Source: Bryoerythrophyllum caledonicum
Lineage: Eukaryota > Streptophyta > Bryopsida > Pottiales > Pottiaceae
Direction: 5' to 3'
NCBI GenBank assembly: GCA_963971425.1
Contig: OZ020517.1
Span: 30,724,734-30,788,733, forward strand
Length of the DNA stretch: 64,000 nt
Below the pieces are notes generated by a model, which saw nothing but the letters and a program-made list of their open reading frames with translations, had not been told where the DNA came from and did not search any database. Position 1 is the first letter of the stretch, and every line of letters begins with the position of its first letter. A program made the position numbers and the translations under genes. Of the stretch, positions 22,335 to 31,760 are shown piece after piece.

Positions 22335-25166
22335 CTACGACTCGGACCTGGCAAGTGCTTCTAAAGAGGCCTTGATAATCGCTACTTGCCCCTTCGGAAT
22401 TTTTGTAGTTGAATCTTGCACATGACCTCCATCCCTCTTTGAAGACCTAGGTTTCCATGCTGTCAAGATTGAATCGGTACTCTCCCACGTTATGGCTATC
22501 CCCTTTTCAATTGTCCAACGAAGGTTGCTATCAGTATCCCAATCTTTGTAGAACTTCACAACATCCCGATCGTGCGATATAGGGCGGTAGAATTGGATAC
22601 GCACCGTGTTTGGCATATCCGGATTAGAATTAGGATCTGAAATCGCTTGAGCAATCCAAAATGGGCGCTCGTCCCCATCACAAGGCCGCAATGCAACAAA
22701 ATAGCCAGCAAAAAGATCACGCCCAACTCTAAAAGAAGGAGGTGGACGATCGCGTCTCTGGCCAACAAAATGCTCATCTTCACGGTACTCCTCACGAACC
22801 TCACCTTCCGCTGAGAACTCATCTTCAATGGCATGGGCAATTCGCGTCGTTGGCCAAAAGCCGTCTTCCAATGATATCGGTGTATCCATTGGAAGTATCA
22901 GAGCATCTCTAACATCGCGCCAATAATACGATAGCGGCTCAAAACGCGAACGGGCTTCAACAGACTCCCGCGATGATTGCTCCCAGTGATCGATGAATCC
23001 TGAAAGTCCCTTCACCACCTCATGGAGATGCCGCATCGTAGAAGGCTTCAATGCATCAGGTTCTCCGCGAGGCCATAAAGACCTCCCTTCACAATCCTCC
23101 TTCCACAATTTGATGCCACTACCTTCTCCTCCCTTAGGAAGCCAATCCTCATCATGGCAAAGGATTTTATACTTCATTACTGGACAACCACTTGAGTCCA
23201 CATAAAACTTGAACTGATGAGCCTTCGTATGACCCTGCAAAGCTTCATCACCGTCCGCAATCATATCCCCAATGAACTTCTTAAAGTCAGGAACCTCTTG
23301 AATGAGATGCGGGATTGTGGGAACACTCTCATTTTTCATGAATGACTTCATGAGCAAAGGAATGGTTGGAAAACTCTCCTTCCTCAGTGTCATACTCCAA
23401 CGTCCAAATAATGCATCTATATCATCATGTGTATGACCAACTAGCATAAAGTTAACATATACCTCGCGGAAGATGCGTTTTGCAACAAGAAGAGACCAAA
23501 AACAGAAAACAAATCTATTTTTGTTATCACCAACAGCATTGTCCATTTGCACGTTCAATATTGGTGGCAAAGGCCTCCCAGGAACTGGGATATCAGGAAT
23601 CTGCCCTAATGGATCCAAACACATCTCTGCACCCCGTAACACGGCCGCATACAATGGATGAGAGCAAGATTTAGGAAAGAGTTGCCGGGACGATGACTTC
23701 GGAGGCGCCTCCAAGTCACGCAATAGTTTTGCGAACGACCCAACCGTGTAATTGGCATCATGGGAGTATAAATCAAGGCCGTAATGGGCGTAACGCTGGT
23801 CCACATGACCATGGGCAAGCATGCCTGTGATTGCAAGAGGCAACTTCATAAGCCCATCTAAGTGCTTTGTTTTATGTGAAAAAACCGGGGACGCGGTCTT
23901 TGAGTGATCCATCTTATCATGCATGATGGTAAGAACCTCCTGGGGCGACGACTTTGATCGAAATCGGTTCAGGTAGTACAAGTCCCGATGTGAGAAGGCA
24001 GAATCGATGTGAACCTGCATCTTCTTTTGCCATAGCAGCGATGCTTGTGTTCCAGGTTGAGTAAGCTTCTTCTGATCCTGGTATTTGTCACATGTAGAAC
24101 AACGGGCGAAGTTGTCCCCACCTCTCTTGGCATAGTACTCAGGAAAGCTCACTCTCCGAATCTTACTCAAGCTTGAGGTTGAGATTGGCGGCAATCCACA
24201 ATCAGCGAGATGATCATCAAGAAGCGGTATCTGATCCTTCCACTTAAAACTTGCAGGAAGGACCTTTGCCACAGCCTTCTCACCAGATGGGAGAACACGG
24301 GACTTGTGAGGCATGTGGTCCGCATGTCTATCGAGAATGGCTCCAAGAGCGGCAGTAGCCACAACCGTATGACCTCTAGGCTTACGCAAACCGGTATTCC
24401 CATGGTGTTGAGTCGCATGACCAGCGGCAGCGTCCTTCGCATTCCGATAGAAAGTACTCGAACTTACACCCATGATTTTCATCCAAGCATGGGCACAAAC
24501 GTCGACACCCTCTAGGGTCACAACCTTCCTACCCGAAGAGTTTCTATGAAACTGTCTATGAACGTCGAGTTTGATATGATTTCTAAACTGCACAATGGTC
24601 TCACAGTACAAGCGCATCCGAAGGACTTTTATTTTATCTCTAGGATAGTGTTGTACACAGTTCTCACTGCAACAACTATTGCTCGCAACTGCGTTAATGG
24701 AAAGAGGGGTCATGAGAAATTCAGCATTCCTGGACACTGTTGGACGAGTATTCCTTGAGGAATTGTCGTAAGAACGGGAGCTCCCACCTAGAGGTCTGTT
24801 ACGCTCAACCAACCAGACATTGTAAACGTCCCTAAGGCAATGATGGAAGAGACTCACACCGTTTAAGAAAACTTGTTGAATAGGCCAGGACTTAAACGAG
24901 TACCTCCACTCATCAGGAGCTTCCTCCAGAACAAAAGTACTGGACACCTGTACTACAACATTCGAATCCCCAAGAGGACCAGAGGAACCTAGAATTGCAC
25001 TGGACCGGACATTGCGAACCAACCCCTCCGCAACGCGAACACCCGAACCATTGTGAAGCGAAACAGTCATCCCGACCCAGAGACGGCGAGGAATAACATC
25101 AAACTCACGAAGGTCAGGGTTCACGGGAGCGTCAACATGAACATCGTCGCCCTCCGAAGACGACAT
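22335..25166 (-). CDS. DUF7869-type transposase-like protein
   Basis: An intact frame of 943 residues from ATG 25166 (MSSSEGDDVHVDAPVN) to TAG 22335. The frame is also open upstream to 25433, but AATGCAG just before the ATG is a good splice acceptor, suggesting a 5' leader exon. Features in order: a Cys-rich N-terminal part (SNSCCSENCVQHYPRDKIKV), a conserved helical segment (VCAHAWMKIMGVSSSTFYRN), a CxxC pair (ARCSTCDKYQDQKKL), then the core LNVQMDNAVGDNKNRFVFCF and MLVGHTHDDIDALFGRWSMT. As I recall it, that core is the signature of the DUF7869 family, found in many plant and animal repeats and thought to be a transposase-type nuclease fold with Asp residues in QMDN and HTHDDID. No stop or frameshift is seen over 2.8 kb, so the element may be recently active or domesticated. 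Palindrome repeats lie on both sides. Confidence 0.8.
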   Translation of the reverse strand: MSSSEGDDVHVDAPVNPDLREFDVIPRRLWVGMTVSLHNGSGVRVAEGLVRNVRSSAILGSSGPLGDSNVVVQVSSTFVLEEAPDEWRYSFKSWPIQQVFLNGVSLFHHCLRDVYNVWLVERNRPLGGSSRSYDNSSRNTRPTVSRNAEFLMTPLSINAVASNSCCSENCVQHYPRDKIKVLRMRLYCETIVQFRNHIKLDVHRQFHRNSSGRKVVTLEGVDVCAHAWMKIMGVSSSTFYRNAKDAAAGHATQHHGNTGLRKPRGHTVVATAALGAILDRHADHMPHKSRVLPSGEKAVAKVLPASFKWKDQIPLLDDHLADCGLPPISTSSLSKIRRVSFPEYYAKRGGDNFARCSTCDKYQDQKKLTQPGTQASLLWQKKMQVHIDSAFSHRDLYYLNRFRSKSSPQEVLTIMHDKMDHSKTASPVFSHKTKHLDGLMKLPLAITGMLAHGHVDQRYAHYGLDLYSHDANYTVGSFAKLLRDLEAPPKSSSRQLFPKSCSHPLYAAVLRGAEMCLDPLGQIPDIPVPGRPLPPILNVQMDNAVGDNKNRFVFCFWSLLVAKRIFREVYVNFMLVGHTHDDIDALFGRWSMTLRKESFPTIPLLMKSFMKNESVPTIPHLIQEVPDFKKFIGDMIADGDEALQGHTKAHQFKFYVDSSGCPVMKYKILCHDEDWLPKGGEGSGIKLWKEDCEGRSLWPRGEPDALKPSTMRHLHEVVKGLSGFIDHWEQSSRESVEARSRFEPLSYYWRDVRDALILPMDTPISLEDGFWPTTRIAHAIEDEFSAEGEVREEYREDEHFVGQRRDRPPPSFRVGRDLFAGYFVALRPCDGDERPFWIAQAISDPNSNPDMPNTVRIQFYRPISHDRDVVKFYKDWDTDSNLRWTIEKGIAITWESTDSILTAWKPRSSKRDGGHVQDSTTKIPKGQVAIIKASLEALARSES

Positions 25167-25480
25167 TCTGCATTCCAATGAGGTAAACATTAAATAACCC
25201 TGCCAAATAATAATAGGTGAATATCTTGTAGGAATAGACATCATTGAAGAAGCATATGAAGAGGTAAAGTCTGGCGCTTGAAAATACATTTGATACAAGT
25301 GAATTGACATTGAAGAACAGGCAAATTTAGCTCGACTCGAGGTAAACTGATGAGGTATTATATGACAAGTGGAAAATTTCATGCGATTAGTTTTTATCCG
25401 AATATGAAATAATCTCACCCTCGACAGTGACAATTTGGCCCGATCCGACCTGATTTAATGACTATAAGACGTAATCTAAT

Positions 25481-25832
25481 TTTATCCCGAGTCGAGATAA
25501 AAAGGCATAGAAAATAGGGTAGATCAGTTTAGCTCGAGTCGAGATAAACTGTCCTTCGAAAGAAGGTAAGACAGTTTAGCTCGAGTCGAGCTAAACTGTC
25601 GAAACATTATAGTAGGACAGTTTAGCTACATACGAGCTGCACTGTCCTACAATATTGAATCGACAGTTTAGCTCGACTCGAGCTAAACTGTCTTACCTTC
25701 GATCGAAGGACAGTTTAGCTCGACTCGAGCTAAACTGACAATAATGATATTGACCGACAGTTTAGCTCGAGTCGAGCTAAACTGTCTTTCGAAAGAACGT
25801 AAGACAGATTAGCTCGAGTCGAGTTAAACTGT
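25481..25832. repeat. Array of eight palindromes, ~46-bp period
   Basis: Each unit has 10-bp arms TTTAGCTCGA and TCGAGCTAAA around one G or C, extended by CAG/CTG to a GACAG...CTGTC frame. Copies start near 25481 (degenerate), 25525, 25570, 25616 (degenerate), 25661, 25709, 25756 and 25802, a spacing of 45-48 bp. The central base is G in some copies and C in others, so units point both ways. The array lies about 300 bp upstream of the DUF7869 start codon, where subterminal transposase-binding sites or promoter operators would be expected. Confidence 0.92.
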
Positions 25833-26449
25833 CCTTCCGTGATTCTCGGCGCCTTTGTCGGGATTCGTATGGGAAAACTCTTCCGCCTATGAATCTGACT
25901 CTCTGTATACTACAACCCAAATCTTTCCGTTAGTCGTCAAGAAACTCTCACTGATGCTTCAAAATCACAGTAGCAGCTGGAACCAGCGCAATAACCCTAC
26001 ACACTGTCACATCCTAATTGCTAGAGACTATGCACAGAGAATCCAAGAAGTATACATTGTGTACCTTATGAAGAAGACAACCGGTACGTTGTTGCCTTAC
26101 GTGCTCAACCGTGCGCAACCTATAGGTGTAGCCCTCTTCAAGCTCCGACAGTCGTACTACCTCCAAGCCTCTCCACAACAACCTTGCACAACAATCAAAG
26201 TGAGAAGGAAACAAATGAAGAAAGTTTTCGAGTATCGGCGAGGTCACTCACGGACACACGACCGTTTCAGAATTGGCGGGATGAAACTTCAGAATTGGCG
26301 GGGGGGGACTTTTTCACAGCCCCTAAAAAGTGCAAATTCGAAATCTTAGCGGGAAACTGAATCAACTATTTCCCGGTTGACTAAAATAAGGAAAGGTCAA
26401 TACCTCGAATATACTCGCACATGCGAGTTATATACACGGTTTTAGGGTA
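25833..26449. other. Flank of DUF7869 element, no gene assigned
   Basis: A 164-codon open frame (25855-26349, plus) crosses this part but begins without an ATG and shows no domain; it may be 5' untranslated or terminal sequence of the transposon. A duplicated phrase, CAGAATTGGCGGG, occurs at about 26270 and 26290. Confidence 0.4.
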
Positions 26450-26582
26450 ACGCTCAGGGTTTTGGATAGGTTTAGGTTTTGGGTTTAGGGTTAGGGTTTA
26501 GGGTTTGTAGTTTCGGGTTTAGGGTTTGGAGTTTCGGGTTTAGGGTTTGGAATTTAGGTTCAGGTTTAGGGTTCACGGTTTA
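26450..26582. repeat. TTTAGGG telomere-like tract
   Basis: Degenerate repeats of TTTAGGG and GGTTTAGGGTTTGG. Interstitial and imperfect, on the G-rich strand. This is the plant-type telomere unit. Confidence 0.8.
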
Positions 26583-27997
26583 GAATCCTTGATTTAGGTG
26601 ATATCTTTTGATGTCAATTCATTTCAATATAATAATACTTTGAAGATTCATGATATTGACAATTCAACTAAGGTATAGGGAAATGTAGAGAAGATATTGA
26701 GATGATTAGAAATAGTTTTTATTACAATCCAAATAGGACTTATCTATTATGTTTAAATCAAAGACCTTAACAGACGAGTAGCATTTTAAAAAACAAAAAA
26801 ACATATTATATGTGCACGTGTATTTTTAGCCAAAACAAATGTATTCAAACATGCTTTGGACATCATTTCTTTGGGGTTTTAAAAATGTTCGTCATGTAAC
26901 TATTTCGTCATCAATTTAGAATGTGCATTCTTTGGCAAGAATCCCAATGTCCCCATGGTCTGGATTTGCAATTGAAATTGGTTACTTTCCACTTAGAGGT
27001 ACTCAAAGACTTGAAATATGCGCAAAGTAATATTAATTTTGGATTGAAATATCTTACATTTGAGTTCACATTGTATTTTCATGACTTTAGGGTGTGGCAA
27101 TCTAAGCATGACATAAAAGATGGAAGAATTCTTGACCATATACAATTTATTTCATGTTTTGACGTGAAATTGAAGACTTTGTCATTTGTAAAACATAGAG
27201 AGTGGAACAATATTAAAAGATTTAAATAAGAAACGGAGAGACCTCCTCATGACAAAAAAAGGATAATCAAAATATAAAATATAACTAATACAAAGTGTAT
27301 CACTTAGTGCATCAGGCATAATTTAATGTTCGTAATGTAAGTAATTTTGAATTTATTTATACATGCAAAAATGGAATAATTAGTTTTTGAGCACGTTCTA
27401 GTGGTCGCAAATTATATTTAAAATTCTCAAAATCTTGTAGAAGGATGATAAAAGTAATGAGGCATATTTATAAGTAATGTATTTTCTCAATGAGAGGCAT
27501 ATTTATAAGTAATTTATTTTCTCAATGAACGTCTTCATTAAAAGTTATGCGAGCCAAAAGAGAAACTTCTCGATTGCCGGCACATCGAGCAACCTAAAAA
27601 ACCTTTTGCTATGACACAGTATGGAATGTGGTATTTTCAATTCATAGAAGTAATATTAGAACAAATGATATTGTGAAAAAATATGTTATTTTTCTAGTGA
27701 AAAATAAGATTACATATTCATTCATCTATTTTTCACATTGTCACATATTATTGATTTAGGGTACCAAGAATACTTAGACTTCATATCCACTAAAAACTAG
27801 GGGATCGTCATATTTTTTTGTTTTTTAATATTACTATTGGAGATTTAGATCCACATATTATGAAAATCCTTTTAAAATTCAAAAGATAACTATTCCACTT
27901 GTGAAATACTTATCCATAAGGAGAAGTACAGAGTTCAAAATGATTGTTTGTAGAAGTGGAAATACACATTGCACATACATCAGATCGGTTTTTAGCA
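26583..27997. other. AT-rich intergenic DNA
   Basis: No gene. A ~36-bp phrase (GAGGCATATTTATAAGTAAT) is duplicated at about 27459 and 27494. Confidence 0.5.
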
Positions 27998-28200
27998 GAG
28001 GTGTGCACCATCACTACATGCAGTGAACTAAAAGGAGTGTGCGCACACACTTTAGCTCCACTCGTGCTAACGTGTGCCTCATCACTAGGTGCAGTGAACT
28101 AAAAAGATAATATGCACAGATTAGCTCTCCTAGAGCTAAATTGTGCACCATCACTAAATGGAGTGGATTAGAAAGCAAAAATGCACTATGTAGCTCAAGT
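27998..28200. repeat. ~62-bp units of the TTTAGCTC palindrome family
   Basis: Three units of the form CACCATCACTA-N-TGCAGTGAACTAAAA followed by TTTAGCTCCACTCGTGCTAA or TTAGCTCTCCTAGAGCTAAA. This is a degenerate branch of the palindrome family, without the CTCGAG core. Confidence 0.65.
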
Positions 28201-28679
28201 ATACAGAAGATGGCTTCTAGAGAAGTGGAAACTAAATAGGAATGCACACAGTAATTGTAAAATTTACAATAAGTGTAGTGACAAAACTATATTACACTAA
28301 ATGCCAACTACTTCACTAAATGTCAATCCTAGTAAATAGTAGAACATAAAGTTTTTACTTGTCGACAATTACTGTAGGGAACCTTAATCATGATTTGATT
28401 ACATCTTGAGCATCATAGTAAAGAAGGGTTGAGTGCATGTAGAAAAGGAAGAATTTGCAAGAAAGAGCTTGGAAATAAGCGGACGTAGGTATGGAGCAAA
28501 AGGAAAATATAAAAATTTGGACAAAGTAGAATGTAAAATATGGAGGGAAAATGAAACTACAAGTAGAAGACTGGAAATATAAGAACATTCTTCTGGAAAC
28601 GAAAATGAGAAAAGAATGGAATATTGGAAAAGGAAAAAACTTAAACATACAATAAATATAGGAATACAAGTAAAATACT

Positions 28680-29060
28680 CATTAGATATCCATCACATAA
28701 TACGCATTCAATGTGCATTACATATTCAGTAAATATTAATTAAATACTCATTAAATATTCAAATACACATTAATTTTACATTAGAAATTTATGCACTATT
28801 CATTAACTATTCATTAATAGTGCATTAAATACTCTTTAAATAATCATTAAATATATAAATATTAATAAACTATCATAAATATACTTTTAAAACTTCCAAC
28901 ATTCAATAAATAAAATTCCAATATTCTTTAATTGTGCATAAAAGTTACAGATATACCAATATACATGAATTATCCTCTAAAAAATCATTACAAAGACATT
29001 AGTTATTGGCTAAATATTTGATTACACATTAAATATTCATTAGATAATATTAAATAATGT
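28680..29060. repeat. Degenerate ATTAAATA-rich repeat tract
   Basis: Extremely AT-rich sequence built from variants of CATTAAATATTCATTA. It could be a decayed satellite. No coding content. Confidence 0.5.
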
Positions 29061-29789
29061 AAAGAAAATGCAAGAGATGGGAATGAGAATAGTTGTGGAT
29101 AAGAGGATAAGAAATTGAGGTTGAAGATGAGACGAAGAATGAATGCATGGCGACCGGTAGGCTAAAGACTTTGAGCTTATACTATTTATCAAGTATCAAA
29201 ATTGTGTGCTAGGGAAGAGTTTTGATAGAGGGCTATTACGAAATGAACTGTAGTAGGTGAACGAATGAGGGATAATATTCAGGACAATGGTGGCTAAAAC
29301 TAGTTGCCAACTTGTTGACAAATAGTGTACTAGAAAAAGATAATCTCCACCGGGACCGAGTGACCGGAATGCAAGAATAAACACGGTAAAGCCGCTCCAT
29401 GAGGCCTAGGCCGGTGTACCAGCCCACTGCAGTGGCGGCGCCGGTTCCTCTAAATAGTAAATTTACAAAAAGTACAGGGGACACCAAAATTCCCCGAGAG
29501 CATGTGTTCAAGCATGAAATTACACGAGGGAATTAAAAGAAATCAATAAAAACCTCCAAAAAAATTAGCCTACTATAGAGTTAGTGCTGGGCGTTGGCGT
29601 TCCCTCATAGTGGCCAATTCGGGGACGGTGCGGGGGGAAAAGGGTGACCCCCCCACTTCATCTCAAACTTGGGCACCTTCCCGCTGGCGTGGAAAATTCT
29701 CCGTCAGTGGGGGAGATGCTCTAACAACTGTATTTGTATCGTTACAGTAAAAGCAAAATGAAGTGAAAAGTACAGAAAAAATTCACAAT
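29061..29789. other. Intergenic DNA with MITE-like GC island
   Basis: 29580-29725 is a GC-rich island that ends GGGGGAGATGCTCTAACA, a sequence common at the ends of plant MITEs. The matching left end (near TAGAGTTAGTGCTGGGCG at 29575) is only weakly complementary, so I do not call an element. Confidence 0.4.
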
Positions 29790-29885
29790 TTAGCTCTGTT
29801 AGAGCTAAAGTGTACACCATCAGTAAATGTAGGGAACTATAAAGCTAATACGCACACTTTAGCTCCATTAGAGCTACAGTGTCCA
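29790..29885. repeat. Two palindrome-family units
   Basis: AATTTAGCTCTGTTAGAGCT and CTTTAGCTCCATTAGAGCTA with the CACCATCAGTAAATGTAGGGAACTA-like spacer described at 27998-28200. Degenerate family members 60 bp apart. Confidence 0.65.
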
Positions 29886-30894
29886 CTGGCATTTATTTTA
29901 TAATTATACAATTGCAAGATGTGGTCTTAACATACTTATTGTCTATTCGATTGTCATAGAAAATAATATCAAACTCATAAAAAAACAAAACTTGAATTCA
30001 AAGTAATAGAATCTTAAAATCGTAGCTTTAAAACTCTCTTAAGTGTGCTTGACCTAATAATTGGTGCAGGAGGAACTTATATATATCGATGGTAATGAAT
30101 TTACTCCTTGTGTAATGCAAAAATTGAAATCGAGTGAAGTGAAAGCCAGCTGATCCACTAAAACCATGAAAGAAAACTAAACACTAAATACTATAAACGT
30201 TCACTTTCGTCCAATTTAAATTTGTGTATTATTGAGAAAATGTCAATTTAGAAGTTTTAATTGAGATCATACGAAAGAGATTGGAAATAATAACTTTCCT
30301 TTTGCTACATGTTCGTTGCCCCAAAATATCCAAAATTGTAGTGTTAGTGGCTCCGAAAAATTGTGTTGGAAATTTACGAGTACACAAATACTACAGGCGC
30401 GTAATATCTTGAACTTATTCTGGTAAAATTAAATTGGCTTCTTAAAAGTCCGAGTATCAGTAACGAAGGTGAAAGATTTGTGGAGCATCCGGCATAATAC
30501 CCGGGAGTTACACCCCAATATCGCAAAGGGTATCCCGAGGGTATCTCGGGACCACCAAACGGCCACAGGGTTTCGACCCTCACGGCTATAGGTGGCCCAG
30601 AAACTTCCCCACGAAGTCGTGGCGCGAGCCATTTTTCTATTCTTTTCGTTGCAGTCCAGGTTTTCCGTGTACTTCCAGACGTTGTTGTTTTCTGAGTTTT
30701 GTGAGTTGATGCGTTGGTTTGTGTTAGTTTCGTTATCTACAAGGATTGTTATGTTTGTGTACACTGTAGCAGTGCGTATAGGCTTCCGTGTGCAATTTAT
30801 TGGAGTCTAGGGTTTCATGCGCATAGGGTTTGTAGGACGTGCGATTTGTTGTTGTGTGGCTTCGTGTACACTACAGCGCCAGAGTTTAGGGCTG
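29886..30894. other. Intergenic DNA, possible promoter of next gene
   Basis: AT-rich up to ~30480, then a more balanced composition with GGGTATCCCGAGGGTATCTC near 30540. A GT-AG leader structure follows downstream (donor at 31263, acceptor at 31713), so transcription of the ParB-like gene probably starts somewhere in 30600-31200. No TATA box can be assigned with confidence. Confidence 0.4.
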
Positions 30895-31170
30895 TTTGCG
30901 TGAGATTGTGTGAGTTTGTGAGAGTTTGTGTGAGTTTGTGAGAGTTTGTGTGAGTTTGTGTGAGTTTGTGGGAGTTTGTGGGAGTTTGTGTGAGTTTCTG
31001 CGAGTGTGTGAGTTTCTGCGAGTGTGTGAGTTTCTGTGAGCGTGTGTGAGTTTGTGTGAGTGTGTGTGAGTTTGTGTGAGTGTGTGTGAATTTCTGTGAG
31101 TGTGTGTGAGTTTCTATGAGCGTGTGTGAGTTTCTGTGAGTGTGTGTGAGTTTCTGTGAGTTTCTGTGAG
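30895..31170. repeat. Minisatellite (TGTGTGAGTTT)n
   Basis: About 25 imperfect 10-12-bp units of TGTGAGAGTTTG, TGTGTGAGTTTC and GAGTGTGTGAGTTTCTG. The two overlapping minus-strand frames here (His/Thr/Ser-rich, like LTETHTHSQKLTHTH) are products of the repeat, not genes. The tract may lie in the transcribed leader of the downstream gene. Confidence 0.9.
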
Positions 31171-31399
31171 CACGTAGAGTCTGAAACGGCCGTGCGTGGA
31201 GGATTGACGTGATCAAGTAACAAGACTTCCAGCTTTTCCAGTCGGATTTCTCAGTTCTAAAGGTAAGTGCACTCATTCAGTCTTGCATTTCTTTTGATAT
31301 TTGTGTAGTTTTGCTTTTGATATGATGTGTTGAAACATAATATATGTGTAGCATTGCTTTTGATGTATGTGTCAGCACGTAGATGAGAGTGTATATTGG

Positions 31400-31680
31400 T
31401 TTCAATGTGCTGGTTTGAATGTGGTGATTTGAATGTGGTGGTTTTGTGGTGGTTTGTGGATATTTGTGGTGGTCTGTGCTAGTTTAAATGTGTTGGTTTG
31501 AACTGGTGTAAGTGTGCTACTTTCTGCTAGTTTGAATGTGCTGGTTTCAATGTCATTGTTTCAATGTGCTGAATTCAATGTATTTATTTCAAAGTGCTGA
31601 ATTTCAATTTGCCCATTTCAAAGTGTTGATTTCAATGTGAAAGATTTCAATGTTTTGGTTTCCATGTGCTACTTTGATTG
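31400..31680. repeat. Degenerate TGGTTTGAATGTG repeats
   Basis: Imperfect short repeats of GAATGTGCTGGTTTCAATGT within the first intron of the ParB-like gene. Confidence 0.6.
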
Positions 31681-31760
31681 ATTTTGTGTGTGGGTTTGTA
31701 ATTGTTGTTGCAGGAAGTCTAGTTCCAGCAGAATTTGTCTGGGATTAAGGTTCATAAGCA

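Noticed and set aside
25855-26349. 164-codon plus-strand ORF beside the palindrome array
   Set aside because: No ATG at its start, no domain, and no splice signals fitting a gene; probably transposon leader or terminal sequence.
29575-29725. Possible MITE ending GGGGGAGATGCTCTAACA
   Set aside because: The right end looks like a common plant MITE terminus, but the left end is not convincingly complementary and no target duplication is visible.
30807-31276. Two overlapping His/Thr-rich minus-strand ORFs of about 140-150 codons
   Set aside because: They are translations of the TGTGTGAGTTT minisatellite; any frame through it is open, and the two overlap in different frames.
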